A DNA stretch of 64,000 nucleotides from DATKCA01 sp035544675 (GTDB taxonomy: Bacteria; Acidobacteriota; Thermoanaerobaculia; Gp7-AA8). The position numbers were made by a program, and so were the translations under genes. Shown piece by piece: positions 38,909-47,231 of this stretch; position 1 is the first letter of the stretch, and the number at the start of each line of letters is the position of its first letter. The DNA is taken from contig DATKCA010000239.1 in assembly GCA_035544675.1 (NCBI GenBank), positions 1 through 64,000 of the forward strand. Reading direction: 5' to 3'. The notes below the pieces were generated by a model. The model ran no database searches. It was not told the DNA's origin and saw only the letters and a list, made by a program, of their open reading frames with translations.

Positions 38909-40369
38909 ATGGCACTAGAACAGAAGCTCCACCTCAAGCTCTCGCAGAAGCTGATCATGACGCCGTCGCTGCAGCAGGCGATCAAGCTGCTGCAGTTATC
39001 GAAGCTCGAGCTCCAGGAAGTCCTCAACCAGGAGCTGCTGGAGAATCCGCTTCTCGAGGAGACCGCGGAAGAGGCCAAGTCCGAGGAGCCGGAAGCGGAG
39101 ACTTCGGATCAGAAGACGGAGGCGGAAGAGGCAGCCAAAACGGCGGAGACCACCGACAAGGACAAGGAGAAGGACTCCTTCGACGAGATCGACTACGACG
39201 CCTATTTTCAGGACTACATCGAATACGGATATAACCCGCGCGGGATGGGGGAGGAGCACGAGGAGTTTCCCATCGAGAACACCCTCACCCGCCCCCCCAA
39301 CCTCACCGATCACCTCACCTGGCAGCTGAACATGTCCGACGCTTCGCCGCGGGTCAAGGACATCGGGGCGTTCATCATCGGCAACATCGACGAGGACGGA
39401 TATCTGCGCGCCAGCAACGAGGAGGTCGAGGCATCCGGCCCGTACGACCGGGACGAGGTGGAGAAGGCCATCGCCGCGATCCAGGCCCTCGACCCCATCG
39501 GCGTCGGCGCGCGCGACCTCCGTGAGTGCCTGCTCCTGCAGCTGCAGTTCCTGGAGATGGACAACCCGATGGTCGAGGAGATCATCCGCGACCACTGGGA
39601 CATGTTCATGCAGCGCCACTTCGTGCAGCTCGCCAAGTCGCTGAGCATCGACATGAAGACCCTGGAGGGCATCGTCGAGGCCATCAAGCATCTCGATCCG
39701 AAGCCCGGCCGGAAGTACTCCAACGAGCGGGCCATCTACGTCGAGCCCGACGTCTACGTGCAGAAGGTGAGCGACGATTACATCATCGTGCTGAACGAAG
39801 ATGGCATGCCCAAGCTGCGCATCAACGGCAGCTACCGCAACATGCTGCACAACATGGACTCCAAGCAGGACGGCGAGACGGTCAACTACATCAAGGACAA
39901 GATCCGCTCCGCGGTGTGGCTCATCAAGTCCCTCGACCAGCGCCAGCGCACGATCTACAAGGTCGCCGAGTCGATCGTCAAACACCAGCGCGAGTTCCTG
40001 GAGAAGGGCATCGACTTCCTCCGCCCGCTGGTGCTCCGCGACGTGGCCGACGACATCCAGATGCACGAGTCCACGGTCTCCCGCGTGGTATCGAACAAGT
40101 ACATGCACACGCCGCGCGGCCTGTTTCTCATGAAGTACTTCTTCCACAGCGGCATCGACTCCGACACCGGCGAGGACATCTCCAGCCTCACCGTGAAGAA
40201 GAAGATCCAGAGCTTCATCGAGGGCGAGGATCCGCGCAAGCCGCTGTCGGACTCCAAGATCATGAAGATCCTCAACGACGAGGGCATCAACATCGCCCGC
40301 CGCACCGTGGCCAAGTACCGTGACGAGCTGAACATCCCCTCGTCCACGGACCGGAAGCAGGTGTTCTAG
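38909..40369 (+). CDS. rpoN: RNA polymerase sigma-54 factor
   Basis: Enhancer-dependent sigma factor, 486 residues. Region I: LHLKLSQKLIMTPSLQQAIK plus LLQLSKLELQEVLNQELLEN-PLLEE, Gln/Leu-rich, which binds activators. An acidic region II follows (about 48-105). The core-binding and helix-turn-helix parts include RDVADDIQMHESTVSRVVSN, and the RpoN box is ARRTVAKYRDELNIPSS. ATG 38909 is preferred over TTG 38903. The neighbours lptB and hpf are the same as in Proteobacteria. No sigma-54 activator is in the window. Confidence 0.98.
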   Translation: MALEQKLHLKLSQKLIMTPSLQQAIKLLQLSKLELQEVLNQELLENPLLEETAEEAKSEEPEAETSDQKTEAEEAAKTAETTDKDKEKDSFDEIDYDAYFQDYIEYGYNPRGMGEEHEEFPIENTLTRPPNLTDHLTWQLNMSDASPRVKDIGAFIIGNIDEDGYLRASNEEVEASGPYDRDEVEKAIAAIQALDPIGVGARDLRECLLLQLQFLEMDNPMVEEIIRDHWDMFMQRHFVQLAKSLSIDMKTLEGIVEAIKHLDPKPGRKYSNERAIYVEPDVYVQKVSDDYIIVLNEDGMPKLRINGSYRNMLHNMDSKQDGETVNYIKDKIRSAVWLIKSLDQRQRTIYKVAESIVKHQREFLEKGIDFLRPLVLRDVADDIQMHESTVSRVVSNKYMHTPRGLFLMKYFFHSGIDSDTGEDISSLTVKKKIQSFIEGEDPRKPLSDSKIMKILNDEGINIARRTVAKYRDELNIPSSTDRKQVF

Positions 40370-40372
40370 ATT

Positions 40373-40425
40373 CCGGGCTCAGGGCTCCGGGCTCAGAACC
40401 CCTCCTCCGAGCCCTCAGGCTGTGT
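40373..40425. repeat. GGGCTCA heptamers between rpoN and hpf
   Basis: CCGGGCTCAGGGCTCCGGGC... is followed by CCGAGCCCTCAGG, a loose inverted pair of 7-base words. Confidence 0.6.
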
Positions 40426-40459
40426 GACGCACATCCTGGCACCTTCCAGGTCGCGGCTA

Positions 40460-40465
40460 TACGAT
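40460..40465 (+). promoter_or_regulatory. -10-like TACGAT before hpf
   Basis: TACGAT ends 7 bases before ATG 40473; CTGGCA (40436-40441) 18 bases upstream is a passable -35. Confidence 0.4.
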
Positions 40466-40472
40466 ATACGGC

Positions 40473-41030
40473 ATGTCGACTGAGATCACCGGCCGCAACT
40501 TCGAAGTCACTCCCAAGATCCGCGACCTCGTAGGGAAGAAGCTCTCCAAGGTGGAGCAGCGTCTCTTCGACGACGTCATCGAGACCCGCGTCGTGCTGCA
40601 GGTGGAGAAGTACCGCAACATCTGCGAGATCATCATCGTGGGCAAGGACCACGACGTGAAGGCCGTCCAGGAGTCGGACGAGTCGATGCCGGACGCCATC
40701 AACGCCGCCATCGACCACGTGAAGCGTCAGGCCCAGAAGAACCGCAAGAAGATCCGCGATCACCGCAACGGCCGCGCCAAGACGGTCGATGCCTGGGCCG
40801 TTCAGGTCCTCGAGCCGAGCCTGCTCCGCGTCAAGGGTGACAACAACCGCCCGCGCATCATCAAGACGAGCAACCTCCCCATCCGCCCCATGTCCATCGA
40901 GCACGCCGCTCTCCTGCTCGACGACTCCAAGAACGAGTTCATCGTCTTCCGCGACGTCGACACCGACAAGGTCTCGGTGATCTACAAGCGCCGCGACAGT
41001 AACCTGGGGCTGATCGCGCCGGAGTTCTGA
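40473..41030 (+). CDS. hpf: Ribosome hibernation promoting factor, long form
   Basis: 185 residues, so the long HPF type that dimerises 70S ribosomes into 100S particles in stationary phase. The N-terminal domain (EITGRNFEVTPKIRDLVGKK, FDDVIETRVVLQVEKYRNIC, DMPDAINAAIDHVKRQ-like SMPDAINAAIDHVKRQAQKN) binds near the decoding centre. The C-terminal dimerisation domain is NLPIRPMSIEHAALLLDDSK plus EFIVFRDVDTDKVSVIYKRR. It lies between rpoN and hprK, as in Proteobacteria, where the short form is found. Confidence 0.96.
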   Translation: MSTEITGRNFEVTPKIRDLVGKKLSKVEQRLFDDVIETRVVLQVEKYRNICEIIIVGKDHDVKAVQESDESMPDAINAAIDHVKRQAQKNRKKIRDHRNGRAKTVDAWAVQVLEPSLLRVKGDNNRPRIIKTSNLPIRPMSIEHAALLLDDSKNEFIVFRDVDTDKVSVIYKRRDSNLGLIAPEF

Positions 41031-41042
41031 GCGCCCCTGATC

Positions 41043-41208
<166 letters not shown>

Positions 41209-41210
<2 letters not shown>

Positions 41211-41214
41211 CCAT
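41209..41214 (+). promoter_or_regulatory. -10-like TACCAT before hprK
   Basis: TACCAT ends 6 bases before GTG 41221 and starts where the heptamer array ends. Confidence 0.35.
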
Positions 41215-41220
41215 TGAAGC

Positions 41221-42297
41221 GTGCCCCCGACCGAAGACTTCGTCCCCTCCACGGTGCGGCCGCTCACGCGCCCGGAGCTGGACGACCTTTCGCTGAAGCT
41301 GGTAACGGGGGATGACGGGCTCGACCGTACGATCGCCCGGCCGCGGGTCCAGAAGCCGGGACTGGCCTTTGCCGGCTACTACGAGTACATCAAGCCGTGG
41401 CGTGTCCAGATCATCGGTGAGTCCGAGACCAAGTACCTGCAGAGCCTTCCTCCGCGCCTGCGCGAGAAGCGCGTCCGCGACGTAGCGGGCCTGGACGTCT
41501 CCTGCTTCGTCGTCACCAAGGGAATCGCGCCGCTCGACGAATTCAAGCAGGAGTGCGAGAAGCGCTCGGTTCCGCTCTTCTCCACGACGGCGCTCTCCTC
41601 GACGACGATCACGCGCATCACCTACTTCCTCGAGGAGACCATGGCGCCGCGCATCACCATGCACTCCGGCCTCCTCGACGTCTACGGCATCGGGGTCCTC
41701 CTCATCGGCGAGAGCGGCATCGGTAAGAGCGAGTGCGCCCTCGACCTGATCCACAGCGGGCACCGCCTGATCGCCGACGACATGGTCATCGTGCGCCGGC
41801 ACCCCAACGACGTGCTCCTGGGGTACTCGAACGACCTGCTGCGGCACCATATGGAGCTGCGCGGCATCGGCATCATCGACATCAAGGATCTGTTCGGCGT
41901 CGCCTCGACGCGCGACGTCAAGCCGATCGACCTGGTCGTCAAGCTCGAGAAGTGGGTGGAGGGCACCGAATACGATCGGCTGGGAGTGATCGGGGAGACG
42001 TTCGAGCTCCTCGGCGTCTCGAAGCCGTACGTTCGCCTCCCGGTCGCCTCCGGACGGAACCTGGCGTTGCTGGTCGAGGTGGCCGCCCGCAACCATCTGA
42101 TGAAGCTCCAGGGATACGATTCCGCGCGCGATTTCACGCGCCGGATCGACGAGCAGATCGCCAGGCAGGGCGCCGGCGACTCCGACATCATGCCCTCGCA
42201 CCCGCGCGAGTCCGCAGTGAGCTCGGAGATGCGCAGCGTTCATACCCGCACCCGCTTTTCGCCGGATGTGCTCGATCGGACGCGCCGGCAGCGATAA
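41221..42297 (+). CDS. hprK: HPr kinase/phosphorylase
   Basis: Phosphorylates HPr on Ser46 and reverses the reaction with phosphate; 358 residues, slightly longer than the usual 310-330. The N-terminal domain (PRVQKPGLAFAGYYEYIKPW, IQIIGESE-like VQIIGESETKYLQSL) is followed by the kinase core: Walker A LLIGESGIGKSECALDLIHS (Gly163 on), HRLIADDMVIVRR and the HprK signature MELRGIGIIDIKDLFGVAST. A 30-residue Ser/Arg tail is extra. Start GTG 41221. Its substrate, an HPr with Ser46, is encoded 3.5 kb downstream. Confidence 0.96.
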   Translation: MPPTEDFVPSTVRPLTRPELDDLSLKLVTGDDGLDRTIARPRVQKPGLAFAGYYEYIKPWRVQIIGESETKYLQSLPPRLREKRVRDVAGLDVSCFVVTKGIAPLDEFKQECEKRSVPLFSTTALSSTTITRITYFLEETMAPRITMHSGLLDVYGIGVLLIGESGIGKSECALDLIHSGHRLIADDMVIVRRHPNDVLLGYSNDLLRHHMELRGIGIIDIKDLFGVASTRDVKPIDLVVKLEKWVEGTEYDRLGVIGETFELLGVSKPYVRLPVASGRNLALLVEVAARNHLMKLQGYDSARDFTRRIDEQIARQGAGDSDIMPSHPRESAVSSEMRSVHTRTRFSPDVLDRTRRQR

Positions 42298-42349
42298 CGG
42301 CCCCCCATCGATCCTTCGCTACTACCCGTGGAGCAACCCCGGCGAAGGA

Positions 42350-42374
42350 TAGACTGTTGGGGTTTTCAAGGAGG
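42350..42374 (+). promoter_or_regulatory. -10 and strong ribosome-binding site of the lipoprotein gene
   Basis: TAGACT (42350-42355) is followed 12 bases later by AAGGAGG (42368-42374), eight bases before ATG 42383. This is a conventional leadered start, in contrast to the leaderless starts around it. Confidence 0.5.
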
Positions 42375-42382
42375 TGACATCG

Positions 42383-43315
42383 ATGTCCCGAGGGATCGTT
42401 CTTCTCAGTCTCGTTCTCATTGTGCCTGCCTGTCAGCAGTCGACCGAGCAGGCCACGGATACGGCCAGCAACACCGTCCTTGCCGACACGGCTCCGCCGG
42501 CGCCGCCGGCGCCCCAGAGCCTGTCCGAGGGGTTCAGCACGCCGGAGTCGGTGCTGTATGACGCGGAGCAGGACGTCTACTTCGTGAGCAACATCAACGG
42601 CTCGCCGGTCGAGAAGGACGACAACGGGTACATCTCGCGGATCAACGCGGAGACGCTGCAGGTCGAGAGCAAGTGGATCGACGGCTCCAAGGCCGAGATT
42701 ACCCTGAGCGCGCCGAAGGGAATGGCGATTGTCGGGGATGAGCTGTGGGTCACCGACATCACGTCCATCCGCAAGTTCGACCGCCGCACCGGGCAGCCCA
42801 GGGGCAGCACGACGATTCCCGGCGCGACGTTCCTCAACGACCTGGCCTCGGAAGGCATGACGGCGTACGTGTCGGACAGCGGGTTGAAGGCTGAGGGGAG
42901 CGGCTTTGGCCCCACAGGCACCGACGCGATCTGGAGCGTGACGGGAAACAAGGCCACGCGCTATGCGCGGGGCAAGGACCTCAACCGTCCGAATGGCCTG
43001 GCTGTGGTCAACGGGACGGTGTGGGTCGTGACGTTCGGCGCCAACGAGCTGTTCGCCATCGACAACGGGAAGAAGGGTGCCGTGACCGAGATGCCGCAGG
43101 GAGGTCTGGACGGACTGGCCCTGCTGCCGGACGGATCGGTACTCGTCTCGAGCTGGGAAGGGAAGGCGGTCTACCGCGGCAAGCCTGGCGACACATTCCA
43201 GGCCATCGTGGAGAACGTCGACTCGCCGGCGGACATCGGCGTCGACACGAAGCGCAACCGGCTCCTCATCCCGCACTTCATGGAGAACCGCGTCACGCTG
43301 CACACTTTGCAGTAA
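42383..43315 (+). CDS. Putative lipoprotein with beta-propeller (SMP-30/NHL-like) fold
   Basis: 310 residues. The N-terminus MSRGIVLLSLVLIVPACQQS is a short signal with a plausible lipobox ending at Cys17. The rest has propeller-type repeats: TPESVLYDAEQDVYFVSNIN, APKGMAIVGDELWVTDITSI, LNDLASEGMTAYVSDSGLKA, LNRPNGLAVVNGTVWVVTFG and GLDGLALLPDGSVLVSSWEG. This fits the SMP-30/gluconolactonase or NHL class, but the metal-site residues of true lactonases cannot be confirmed, so the substrate is unknown. It interrupts the hprK-rapZ order and has its own promoter and Shine-Dalgarno; the stop overlaps rapZ (TAATG). Confidence 0.75.
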   Translation: MSRGIVLLSLVLIVPACQQSTEQATDTASNTVLADTAPPAPPAPQSLSEGFSTPESVLYDAEQDVYFVSNINGSPVEKDDNGYISRINAETLQVESKWIDGSKAEITLSAPKGMAIVGDELWVTDITSIRKFDRRTGQPRGSTTIPGATFLNDLASEGMTAYVSDSGLKAEGSGFGPTGTDAIWSVTGNKATRYARGKDLNRPNGLAVVNGTVWVVTFGANELFAIDNGKKGAVTEMPQGGLDGLALLPDGSVLVSSWEGKAVYRGKPGDTFQAIVENVDSPADIGVDTKRNRLLIPHFMENRVTLHTLQ

Positions 43316-44175
43316 TGATCGAGCACCTTGTCGTCATCACCGGTCTCTCTGGTTCCGGAAAGAGCTACGTGCAGTCGACACTCGAAGACCTCGGGTTCTA
43401 CTGCTCGGACAATCTGCCGGTGGCCCTGATCGAGCCGTTCCTGGAAGAGGTGGCGGCGCATGAGAACGCGACGCGTGTCGGGATCGTGGTGGATGTGCGC
43501 ACCCACGACTTCGCCACGATCTTTCCGGCGTTCTACCAGGAGCGTCTGAAGAAGCTGGTGCCGCACGTGGCGCTGGTCTTTCTGGAGGCCTCGGATGAGG
43601 TGCTGGCGCGCCGCTACTCGGAGACGCGGCGGCCGCATCCGCTGGCCAAGGACCTGCCGGTGTTCGAGGCCATTCAGGTCGAGAGGGAAGCGCTGACCGA
43701 AGTGAAGTCGCTGGCCAACATGGTGCTGGACACGTCCATGTTCTCGGTTCACGAGCTGAAGGCGGAGGTCATCCGCCGTTTCAAGCTGCCCGGACACGAG
43801 TTCACGATGCTGATCACCGTGCTCAGCTTCGGGTTCAAGTACAACATGCCTTACAGCGTGGATCTCCTGTTCGACGTCCGCTTCCTGCCGAACCCCCACT
43901 TCATCCCTGACCTGCGGCCCAGGACCGGCCTGGACGATGAGGTTTTGGGTTACCTCCGCGAGCAGCCGGAATACGAGGAGTACTACCGGCGGCTATACGA
44001 CTTCATCAGCTACCTCATCCCCGCGTACAAGAAGGAGATGAAGAGCTATCTGACCATCGGGATCGGCTGCACGGGGGGGAGGCACCGCAGTGTGGCCATC
44101 GCGCAACGTCTCGGCGACGATCTGGCGCGCGAGGGCCACACGGTAGAGATCGTGCACCGCGACTGTTCCAGATGA
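43315..44175 (+). CDS. rapZ: RNase adapter protein RapZ
   Basis: P-loop protein, 286 residues. In E. coli it presents small RNAs to RNase E and senses glucosamine-6-phosphate; in Gram-positives (YvcJ) it is a nucleotide-binding protein. Seen: VVITGLSGSGKSYVQSTLED (Walker A), CSDNLPVALIEPFLEE, VVDVRTHDF, the C-terminal domain FGFKYNMPYSVDLLFDVRFL, and the anion-binding loop TIGIGCTGGRHRSVAIAQRL. ATG 43315 overlaps the previous stop. It is followed by three PTS genes, its usual company. Confidence 0.95.
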   Translation: MIEHLVVITGLSGSGKSYVQSTLEDLGFYCSDNLPVALIEPFLEEVAAHENATRVGIVVDVRTHDFATIFPAFYQERLKKLVPHVALVFLEASDEVLARRYSETRRPHPLAKDLPVFEAIQVEREALTEVKSLANMVLDTSMFSVHELKAEVIRRFKLPGHEFTMLITVLSFGFKYNMPYSVDLLFDVRFLPNPHFIPDLRPRTGLDDEVLGYLREQPEYEEYYRRLYDFISYLIPAYKKEMKSYLTIGIGCTGGRHRSVAIAQRLGDDLAREGHTVEIVHRDCSR

Positions 44176-44190
44176 GTATGATGCGATTCA

Positions 44191-44264
44191 TGGAGCGCCG
44201 GTGTCCTCGGCGTGGAGCGCCGGTGTCCCCACCGGCGTGGAGTGCCGGTGTCCCCACCGGCGAG
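44191..44264. repeat. Three tandem TGGAGCGC units upstream of the EIIA gene
   Basis: Units begin at 44191, 44212 and 44238 (TGGAGCGCCGGTGTCC..., TGGAGTGCCGGTGTCC...), each a CCGGTG...CACCGG-type palindrome in direct orientation. The EIIA frame is open through them, so a repeat-derived N-terminal extension is possible but not favoured. Confidence 0.8.
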
Positions 44265-44278
44265 AGAGGGAAGGGATA

Positions 44279-44698
44279 TTGATCGGAGCGTTGATCGTCA
44301 CACACGGAAACCTTGCACACGAGCTGCTCAACGCAGCGAATCAGATTCAGACGGACGTCGCCGGCATCGAGGCCGTTCCGCTGGAGTGGAGTGAGTCGGT
44401 CGAGGACGCGCGGGAGAAGATCCGCCTGGCCCTCGAGCGGGTCGGCCGCGACTGCGCCGTCATCATCTTCACGGACATGTTCGGCGGCACCCCGAGCAAC
44501 CTGGCCCTCTCGTTTCTGGAGAAGGGGCGGGTGGAGATCGTCACCGGGGTGAACCTTCCCATGATCGTGAAGTTCGCCACGGTGAAGCAGGAGGCCAAGG
44601 ACCTGGCCACGCTTGCACACGTCATCAGCGAGAAGGGGTCAAAGGCCATTCGCGTGGCGTCGGACCTGCTCACCACCGCCGCGGAGGTAAACAGCTAG
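44279..44698 (+). CDS. PTS system mannose-family EIIA domain protein
   Basis: 139 residues: MIGALIVTHGNLAHELLNAA has the phosphorylatable His9, followed by VIIFTDMFGGTPSNLALSFL and EIVTGVNLPMIVKFATVKQE, all EIIA-Man/DhaM-type. Only the A domain is present; no IIB, IIC or IID gene is nearby. It is probably a regulatory phosphate acceptor at the end of the EI-HPr chain. TTG 44279 is the favoured start because GGGAAGGG lies just upstream and the family begins here; the longer frame from GTG 44201 would translate palindromic repeats. The stop abuts the HPr start. Confidence 0.9.
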   Translation: MIGALIVTHGNLAHELLNAANQIQTDVAGIEAVPLEWSESVEDAREKIRLALERVGRDCAVIIFTDMFGGTPSNLALSFLEKGRVEIVTGVNLPMIVKFATVKQEAKDLATLAHVISEKGSKAIRVASDLLTTAAEVNS

Positions 44699-44968
44699 TT
44701 GGTCTCGCGCGACATCGAAATCAAGAACAAGCTCGGACTCCATGCGCGCGCCGCCGCGAAGCTCGTCCACAGCGCGGCCAGGTTCAAAAGCGACATCAAG
44801 ATCCGCAAAGGCGACGAGGAAGTCGACGGAAAGAGCATCCTGGGCATCCTCCTGCTCGCGGCCGGAAAGGGCGCCACGATCACCGTGACGGCCGACGGAG
44901 AGGACGAGCGGGCCGCGGTCGACGCCATCGAGAACCTCATCGACGCCAAATTCGATGAAGTAGAATGA
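44699..44968 (+). CDS. ptsH: Phosphocarrier protein HPr
   Basis: 89 residues. NKLGLHARAAAKLVHSAARF carries the EI-phosphorylated His15, and DGKSILGILLLAAGKGATIT carries Ser46, the target of HPr kinase. Both sites are intact, which fits the hprK gene upstream. Start TTG 44699 follows the EIIA stop directly, with GGAGG 12 bases before it. Ends in a heptamer repeat region. Confidence 0.96.
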   Translation: MVSRDIEIKNKLGLHARAAAKLVHSAARFKSDIKIRKGDEEVDGKSILGILLLAAGKGATITVTADGEDERAAVDAIENLIDAKFDEVE

Positions 44969-44971
44969 GGC

Positions 44972-45039
44972 CTTAGGCCTTAGGCCTTAGGCGTCAGGCC
45001 TTACCGTCCCCCTAAGGCCTATCGCCTAACGCCAAAGGC
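44972..45039. repeat. CCTTAGG heptamer hairpin between HPr and enzyme I genes
   Basis: GGCCTTAGGCCTTAGGCCTT... (44972-45000) is loosely inverted at 45010-45039 (CCCTAAGGCCTATCGCCTAA...). It ends four bases before the ptsI ATG and separates two genes that are otherwise expected to be co-transcribed. Confidence 0.75.
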
Positions 45040-45042
45040 CTT

Positions 45043-46842
45043 ATGCTGACCGACCGCGCCACCCGCCCGCAGACCCGCTCTGACACCCGAAGCTACAAGG
45101 GCATCGGTGTCTCGCCGGGCATCGCCATCGGCCGGGCCGTCATCGTCGAGAAGCGCGTCGGCGCCGTGTACCGCGTTCCCATCCGTGAGGAAGAGGTCGG
45201 CGGCGAGGTGACCCGGTTCATGGAGTCGCTCGAGACCACCCGGTTGGCCCTGCTGGAGCTGAAGCAGAAAGTCAGCCGCTCCATGGGCGATGAGTTCGCC
45301 TCGATCTTCGAGGCGCATGCCATGATCCTGAGCGATCCCTCGTTCGCCGACAAGGTCATCCAGAAGATCGAGTCCGAGGGGGTCAACGCCGAGTGGGCGC
45401 TTTCCGAGGTGCAGGAGGAGTACGAGGCGCGCTTTCAGAGCTTCGAAGATGAGTACCTGCGCGAGCGCATGGCCGACGTCAAGGACGTCGCCGAGCGTGT
45501 CCTGCTGCACCTCTCCGGCATTGCGCACCACGACCTCTCCGAGATCAAGCACGATGTGATCATCCTGGCCGAGGACCTGACTCCGTCGGACACGATCCAC
45601 TTCAATCGCCGTCCCATCGTCGGCTTCGCCACCGAATCGGGCGGCCGGACATCACACACGTCCATCATCGCCAAGTCGCTGTTCATGCCGGCCGTCATCG
45701 GCGTGCCGCGGCTGACCAAGATGATCGACAACGACGAGTTGCTCATCGTCGACGGGTATGAGGGGACGGTCGTCGTCAACCCCACACCGGCCATGATCTC
45801 CGAGTACCGGACTCGCGTTTCCAGGCACGAAGAGGCGGAGAATCGGCTGCTCGAGAACCGCGCGTTCCCGTCGATCACCAGGGACAACCGCCAGATCTCG
45901 CTGCAGGCGAACATCGAGCTCGTGGAGGAGCTCGACGACGCGCGCCGCTTCGGCGCGGAAGCGATCGGCCTTTATCGGTCCGAGTTCCTGTACATCTCCA
46001 AGAGTCCCGACCTTCCCACCGAGGAAGAGCACTACCTCGTCTACAGGCAGCTGGCCGAGGCCATGGCGCCGAATCCATGCGTGATCAGGACGTTCGACCT
46101 CGGCGGCAAGAAGCTCGCCCGCGAAGTCATGGGCAGCAAGGAGGACAACCCCGTTCTCGGCCTCCGCGCCCTGCGGCTGTGCATGAAGCACCGGGAGATG
46201 TTCAAGGTGCAGCTCCGCGCGCTCCTGCGCGCCTCCGCATTCGGAAATCTGCGGATCATGTTTCCGCTGGTCTCGGGCGTGCAGGAGTTGCGGCAGGTCA
46301 AGACGCTGGTGCGCGAGCTGAAGAACGAGCTCGACTCCCAGGGTGTGAAGTACAACCGCGAGGTCAAGATCGGGATCATGATCGAGGTTCCGTCGGCCGC
46401 CCTGATCGCCGACTTCCTGGCGACCGAGGCCGACTTCTTCGCCATCGGCACGAACGACCTGATCCAGTACTCACTGGCCATCGACCGCTCCAATGAGAAC
46501 GTCAGCTATCTGTACGAGCCGCTTCATCCCGGGCTGCTGCGCCTCATCAAAAGCGTCATCGACGCCGGCAAGCAGGCCGGAATCCCCGTCTCGCTGTGCG
46601 GCGAGATGGCGTCCGACCCCATCTACGCGATCGTTCTCCTGGGACTGGGGCTGGAGATCTTTTCGATGAATCCGTCCAGCATCCCGGTGATCAAGAACGT
46701 GGTGCGGTCGGTGCGCTACCGCGACTGCCGGCGCATCGCCGAAATCGCATTGCAGAAGAAGACCGCGCAGGAGATCGAGGAGTTCGTCATCGAGAGCGTG
46801 GCCATGCGTTTCCCCGAAGGACTCGTAGGAAAGGACGAATGA
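45043..46842 (+). CDS. ptsI: Phosphoenolpyruvate-protein phosphotransferase (enzyme I)
   Basis: 599 residues; takes phosphate from PEP and passes it to HPr. YKGIGVSPGIAIGRAVIVEK opens the HPr-binding domain after an 18-residue extra tail. The active His205 is in GGRTSHTSIIAKSLFMPAVI. The PEP-binding barrel has IGLYRSEFLYI, VIRTFDLGGKKLARE, ENPVLGLRALR-like DNPVLGLRALRLCMKHREMF, FFAIGTNDLIQYSLAIDR and the final Cys in VSLCGEMASDP. No GAF domain is present, so it is EI of the sugar type and not the nitrogen type. The stop overlaps the cupin gene. Confidence 0.97.
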   Translation: MLTDRATRPQTRSDTRSYKGIGVSPGIAIGRAVIVEKRVGAVYRVPIREEEVGGEVTRFMESLETTRLALLELKQKVSRSMGDEFASIFEAHAMILSDPSFADKVIQKIESEGVNAEWALSEVQEEYEARFQSFEDEYLRERMADVKDVAERVLLHLSGIAHHDLSEIKHDVIILAEDLTPSDTIHFNRRPIVGFATESGGRTSHTSIIAKSLFMPAVIGVPRLTKMIDNDELLIVDGYEGTVVVNPTPAMISEYRTRVSRHEEAENRLLENRAFPSITRDNRQISLQANIELVEELDDARRFGAEAIGLYRSEFLYISKSPDLPTEEEHYLVYRQLAEAMAPNPCVIRTFDLGGKKLAREVMGSKEDNPVLGLRALRLCMKHREMFKVQLRALLRASAFGNLRIMFPLVSGVQELRQVKTLVRELKNELDSQGVKYNREVKIGIMIEVPSAALIADFLATEADFFAIGTNDLIQYSLAIDRSNENVSYLYEPLHPGLLRLIKSVIDAGKQAGIPVSLCGEMASDPIYAIVLLGLGLEIFSMNPSSIPVIKNVVRSVRYRDCRRIAEIALQKKTAQEIEEFVIESVAMRFPEGLVGKDE

Positions 46843-47231
46843 CCCGGACCACAGAAGATGTTTTCGCCCTCAGCGACATCAGGAGAGTGCCGAAGCCGTG
46901 GGGCTACGAGCTGATCTTCGCGAAGACCGACCGCTATGTCGGGAAGATCCTGCACGTCAACCGCGGCCAGTCTCTCAGCCTGCAGTACCACGAAGTGAAA
47001 GACGAGACCCTCTTCGTCGTCAGCGGAGAGCTGCGTCTGACGATCGAGTGGGAGGGGGACCGTCGCGAGATGCCTCTGCGCGAAGGCGAGGCGTTTCACA
47101 TCCGCCCCCGGATGATTCACCGGATGGAAGCCGTCAGCGACACCGACGTGGCCGAGGTCTCCACGACCGAGCTCGACGACGTGGTCAGGCTGGAAGACCG
47201 CTACGGACGCGCAGGAACCTCCAAACCGTGA
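46839..47231 (+). CDS. Cupin-domain protein (mannose-6-phosphate isomerase type II-like)
   Basis: 130 residues forming a single cupin barrel: VPKPWGYELIFAKTDRYVGK, NRGQSLSLQYHEVKDETLFV-VSGEL (metal-binding His/Glu motif 1) and GEAFHIRPRMIHRMEAVSDT (motif 2). This matches the isomerase domain of ManC-type proteins standing alone. It could interconvert mannose-6-P and fructose-6-P or bind a sugar phosphate as a sensor; its place after enzyme I suggests a link to sugar phosphate metabolism. ATG 46839 overlaps ptsI; the stop overlaps the next GTG. Confidence 0.82.
   Translation: MTRTTEDVFALSDIRRVPKPWGYELIFAKTDRYVGKILHVNRGQSLSLQYHEVKDETLFVVSGELRLTIEWEGDRREMPLREGEAFHIRPRMIHRMEAVSDTDVAEVSTTELDDVVRLEDRYGRAGTSKP

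Noticed and set aside
38996..40147. 383-codon minus-strand frame opposite rpoN
   Set aside because: Val/Leu/Asp-rich antisense of a high-GC gene; no domain is recognisable.
40430..40455. Sigma-54 promoter-like CTGGCAC upstream of hpf
   Set aside because: The -12 GC at the required ten-base spacing is missing (AGGT instead of TTGC).
44201..44278. N-terminal extension of the EIIA protein from GTG 44201
   Set aside because: It would translate tandem palindromic units; the family begins at TTG 44279.
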